Assembly: GCA_900544385.1 (NCBI GenBank)
Contig: UQVD01000050.1
Coordinates: forward strand, 1-15,142
Length of the DNA stretch: 15,142 nucleotides
Reading direction: 5' to 3'
From: an uncultured Collinsella sp.
GTDB lineage: Bacteria; Actinomycetota; Coriobacteriia; Coriobacteriales; Coriobacteriaceae
Part shown: positions 13,343 to 15,142 of the stretch, one piece after another
Position numbering within the stretch: the stretch's first letter is position 1
Layout of the letters: the number at the start of each line of letters is the position of its first letter
Translations under genes and position numbers: made by a program
The notes under the pieces: generated by a model
The model's database searches: none
What the model saw: only the letters and a program-made list of their open reading frames with translations
Told to the model about the DNA's origin: nothing

Positions 13343-15013
13343 ATGCCTGGTGTTACCCCTGCAGAAGTTCTATCCAACTTTGGCATTACGCTGGTCGAAG
13401 ACCCTGCCGAGAAACAGCCCCGCCTGCTGGTCGACCTGCCGGCAGCCGAGCTCGTCGAGCATGCGATTCGCCGCGAAGAGGGCCGTATGGCCTCCAACGG
13501 CGCACTCGTGATCGAGACGGGGGAGCGTACCGGACGTTCGCCCAACGACCGCTTTATCGTCGACACGCCCGACGTGCACGACAAAATCGCCTGGGGCGCC
13601 GTCAACCGCCCGCTGTCTGTCGAGAGCTACGAGACCATCAAGGCCGGTATCGTCGACTATCTCAACGAGCGTGATGTGTTCGTCACCCGCGGCATGGCCG
13701 GCGCCGACCGCAACCACACGCGTCGCCTGCTCGTCGCCTGCGAGCGCGCCAGCCAGGCGCTCTTTATTAAGCAAATGCTCGCCCGTCCGCTCGCTCGCGA
13801 AATCGCGCGCACCGGTGAGCCGGACTTTTGCGTGCTCGCGGCGCCAGGTTACCAGTGTGACCCCGCCATCAAGGGCCTCAACTCCAGCGCCGCCGTGGTC
13901 ATCAACTTCCAGGAGCGCGTGATTCTGGTCGCTGGCACTGGCTACTCCGGCGAGATCAAAAAGTCCATCTTCAGTGTCATGAATTACTTGCTGCCTGTCG
14001 AGGACGACGTGCTGCCCATGCATTGCTCGGCCAGCGTGGATCCCGTCACGCACGAGACCGCCGTGTTCTTTGGCCTGTCCGGCACCGGCAAGACCACGCT
14101 TTCGGCCAATCCCACGCGCCTGCTGATCGGCGACGACGAGCACGGTTGGTCCGACATGGGCATCTTCAACATCGAGGGTGGCTGCTACGCCAAATGCGAG
14201 GGCCTGGACGCCTTCCACGAGCCCGAGATCTTCAACGCCGTCCGTTTTGGCGCCATTTGCGAAAACGTGGTGCTCGACGAGAACCGCAAGCCCAACTACG
14301 ACGACATCTCGATCACGCACAACACGCGCGTGGCCTATCCCGTCGAGCATATCCCCAACGCGTTGACCAAGGGCATGGGCACCACTCCCAGCGTCGTGCT
14401 GTTCCTGACCTGCGATGCCTTTGGCGTGCTGCCGCCTATCTCGCGCCTGACGGCCGACGCCGCCATGTATCACTTTGTGACGGGCTTTACGGCCAAGATC
14501 CCCGGCACCGAGGTTGGCGTCACCGAGCCCACGCCCACGTTCTCCTCGCTGTTTGGCGAGCCGTTTATGCCGCTCGACCCCATGGTCTACGCTAAGATGC
14601 TCGGCGAGCGCATCGCCGACGGCCGCACGCGCGTCTACCTGGTCAACACCGGTTGGATTGGCGGCGGTTATGGCGTGGGCCATCGCATCGAGCTGGCCTA
14701 CACGCGCGCCCTGGTCGCTCGCGCCCTCGACGGTACCATCGAGGACAGCGAGTTTGTGCACGACGATATCTTTAATGTCGACATTCCCACTACGTGCCAC
14801 GGTGTGCCCGACGGCATCCTGGTGCCGCGCCAGTACTGGCAGAGCACCGCGCGCTACGACGAGGCAGCGCACAACCTGGCGGTGATGTTCGAGGAGAACT
14901 TCGAGAAGAAGTACTCGCACCTTCCCGAGTCCGTCAAGGCCGCCGGCCCGCACGCCCAGGTGTCCGCCGAGGCCCGTCATCGCGGCCGCGGCTTGCTGGG
15001 ACTCCGCCACTAG
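13343..15013 (+). CDS. pckA: Phosphoenolpyruvate carboxykinase, ATP-type
   Basis: This enzyme interconverts oxaloacetate plus ATP with phosphoenolpyruvate, CO2 and ADP; in fermenting gut bacteria it often runs toward oxaloacetate. It has 556 residues, slightly above the usual ~530-540. The ATG at 13343 is preceded by AAGGAGG at 13332-13338. Diagnostic motifs are RTGRSPNDRF from Arg62 (substrate binding), the P-loop GLSGTGKTT at 244-252, the metal-binding DDEHGW at 264-269, and the NIEGGCYAK segment that follows. Late motifs NTGWIGGGYGVGHR and the nucleotide-site region are intact. The C-terminus ends in a basic ARHRGRGLLGLRH tail that I do not recall from typical members. A strong hairpin terminator follows at 15031-15069. 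Expression is likely regulated through the palindromes just upstream. Confidence 0.97.
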   Translation: MPGVTPAEVLSNFGITLVEDPAEKQPRLLVDLPAAELVEHAIRREEGRMASNGALVIETGERTGRSPNDRFIVDTPDVHDKIAWGAVNRPLSVESYETIKAGIVDYLNERDVFVTRGMAGADRNHTRRLLVACERASQALFIKQMLARPLAREIARTGEPDFCVLAAPGYQCDPAIKGLNSSAAVVINFQERVILVAGTGYSGEIKKSIFSVMNYLLPVEDDVLPMHCSASVDPVTHETAVFFGLSGTGKTTLSANPTRLLIGDDEHGWSDMGIFNIEGGCYAKCEGLDAFHEPEIFNAVRFGAICENVVLDENRKPNYDDISITHNTRVAYPVEHIPNALTKGMGTTPSVVLFLTCDAFGVLPPISRLTADAAMYHFVTGFTAKIPGTEVGVTEPTPTFSSLFGEPFMPLDPMVYAKMLGERIADGRTRVYLVNTGWIGGGYGVGHRIELAYTRALVARALDGTIEDSEFVHDDIFNVDIPTTCHGVPDGILVPRQYWQSTARYDEAAHNLAVMFEENFEKKYSHLPESVKAAGPHAQVSAEARHRGRGLLGLRH

Positions 15014-15030
15014 CGTCGCCGCAAGTCCAT

Positions 15031-15069
15031 AACCACCACAAAGGGGACAGTTACCTTTGTGGTGGTTTT
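15031..15069 (+). terminator. Terminator hairpin after pckA
   Basis: AACCACCACAAAGG (15031-15044) pairs perfectly with CCTTTGTGGTGGTT (15054-15067), a 14-bp stem with a 9-base loop, followed by a short T-run to 15069. The arm-loop junction contains GGGGACAG, a core shared with other hairpins in the window. Confidence 0.75.
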
Positions 15070-15096
15070 GCTTGGGCGGATGACTCAGGTTACAAT

Positions 15097-15142
15097 CTGT
15101 CTCTTATACACATCTCCGAGCCCACGAGACCGATCAGTATCT
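15097..15142 (-). other. Nextera adapter with i7 index (sequencing artefact)
   Basis: Positions 15097-15115 are the reverse-complement mosaic end (CTGTCTCTTATACACATCT), 15116-15130 complete the read-2 adapter (CCGAGCCCACGAGAC), 15131-15138 (CGATCAGT) occupy the i7 index position and ATCT begins the P7 sequence. I recall CGATCAGT as an index in a Nextera XT set, but have not checked. This is library sequence, not genome. Confidence 0.98.

Noticed and set aside
13370..15010. Long open frame on the - strand opposite pckA (546 codons)
   Set aside because: The overlapping + strand gene is a textbook pckA with all motifs; the - strand product has shadow-like composition.

Overview
The window is one whole assembled contig. 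Illumina Nextera transposase-adapter sequence is fused to both ends (1-31 and 15097-15142), so only about 32-15096 is genomic, and the first gene is cut by the contig end, not by biology. The DNA is GC-rich with strong AGGAGG-type ribosome sites. It carries ATP-type PEP carboxykinase, a lactate permease and many short intergenic hairpins. I infer a Gram-positive, high-GC gut anaerobe of the Coriobacteriia, perhaps Collinsella or a relative; this is an inference from overall style, not a proven assignment.

Region 1 (32-5753, + strand) is the 3' end of a BREX phage-defence operon. It holds the C-terminal two thirds of the phosphatase-like PglZ, a full-length BrxL (AAA+ ATPase with a Lon-like C-terminal domain), then an unrecognised 454-residue protein and a 70-residue acidic protein, all co-directional with short gaps. 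The order pglZ-brxL matches type 1 BREX; brxA/B/C and pglX would lie left of the contig end.

Region 2 (5761-7034) is a visibly AT-richer insert and the most unusual part. It has a DUF3800 gene on the - strand and three copies of a roughly 56-nt predicted small-RNA gene. Each copy has a promoter-like -35/-10, a short hairpin, a conserved UCCAAG linker and a GC-rich intrinsic terminator. Copy 1 lies in the leader of the DUF3800 gene, with its terminator just before the ribosome site. Copies 2 and 3 are divergently oriented. A perfect 22-bp inverted repeat follows.

Region 3 (7052-15013) is ordinary chromosomal content: a CPA1-type cation/proton antiporter with two RCK_C-like domains, a PPP-family metallophosphatase, a Wzx/MATE-like polysaccharide exporter with a TTG start, an L-lactate permease and ATP-dependent PEP carboxykinase (pckA). 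Lactate import followed by pckA suggests a link between lactate/C3 metabolism and PEP-oxaloacetate exchange. The intergenic regions here are rich in dyads: an array of three hairpins and two palindromes before pckA, and operator-like dyads between both divergent gene pairs. Several hairpins across the window share a GGGAC/GTCCC core.
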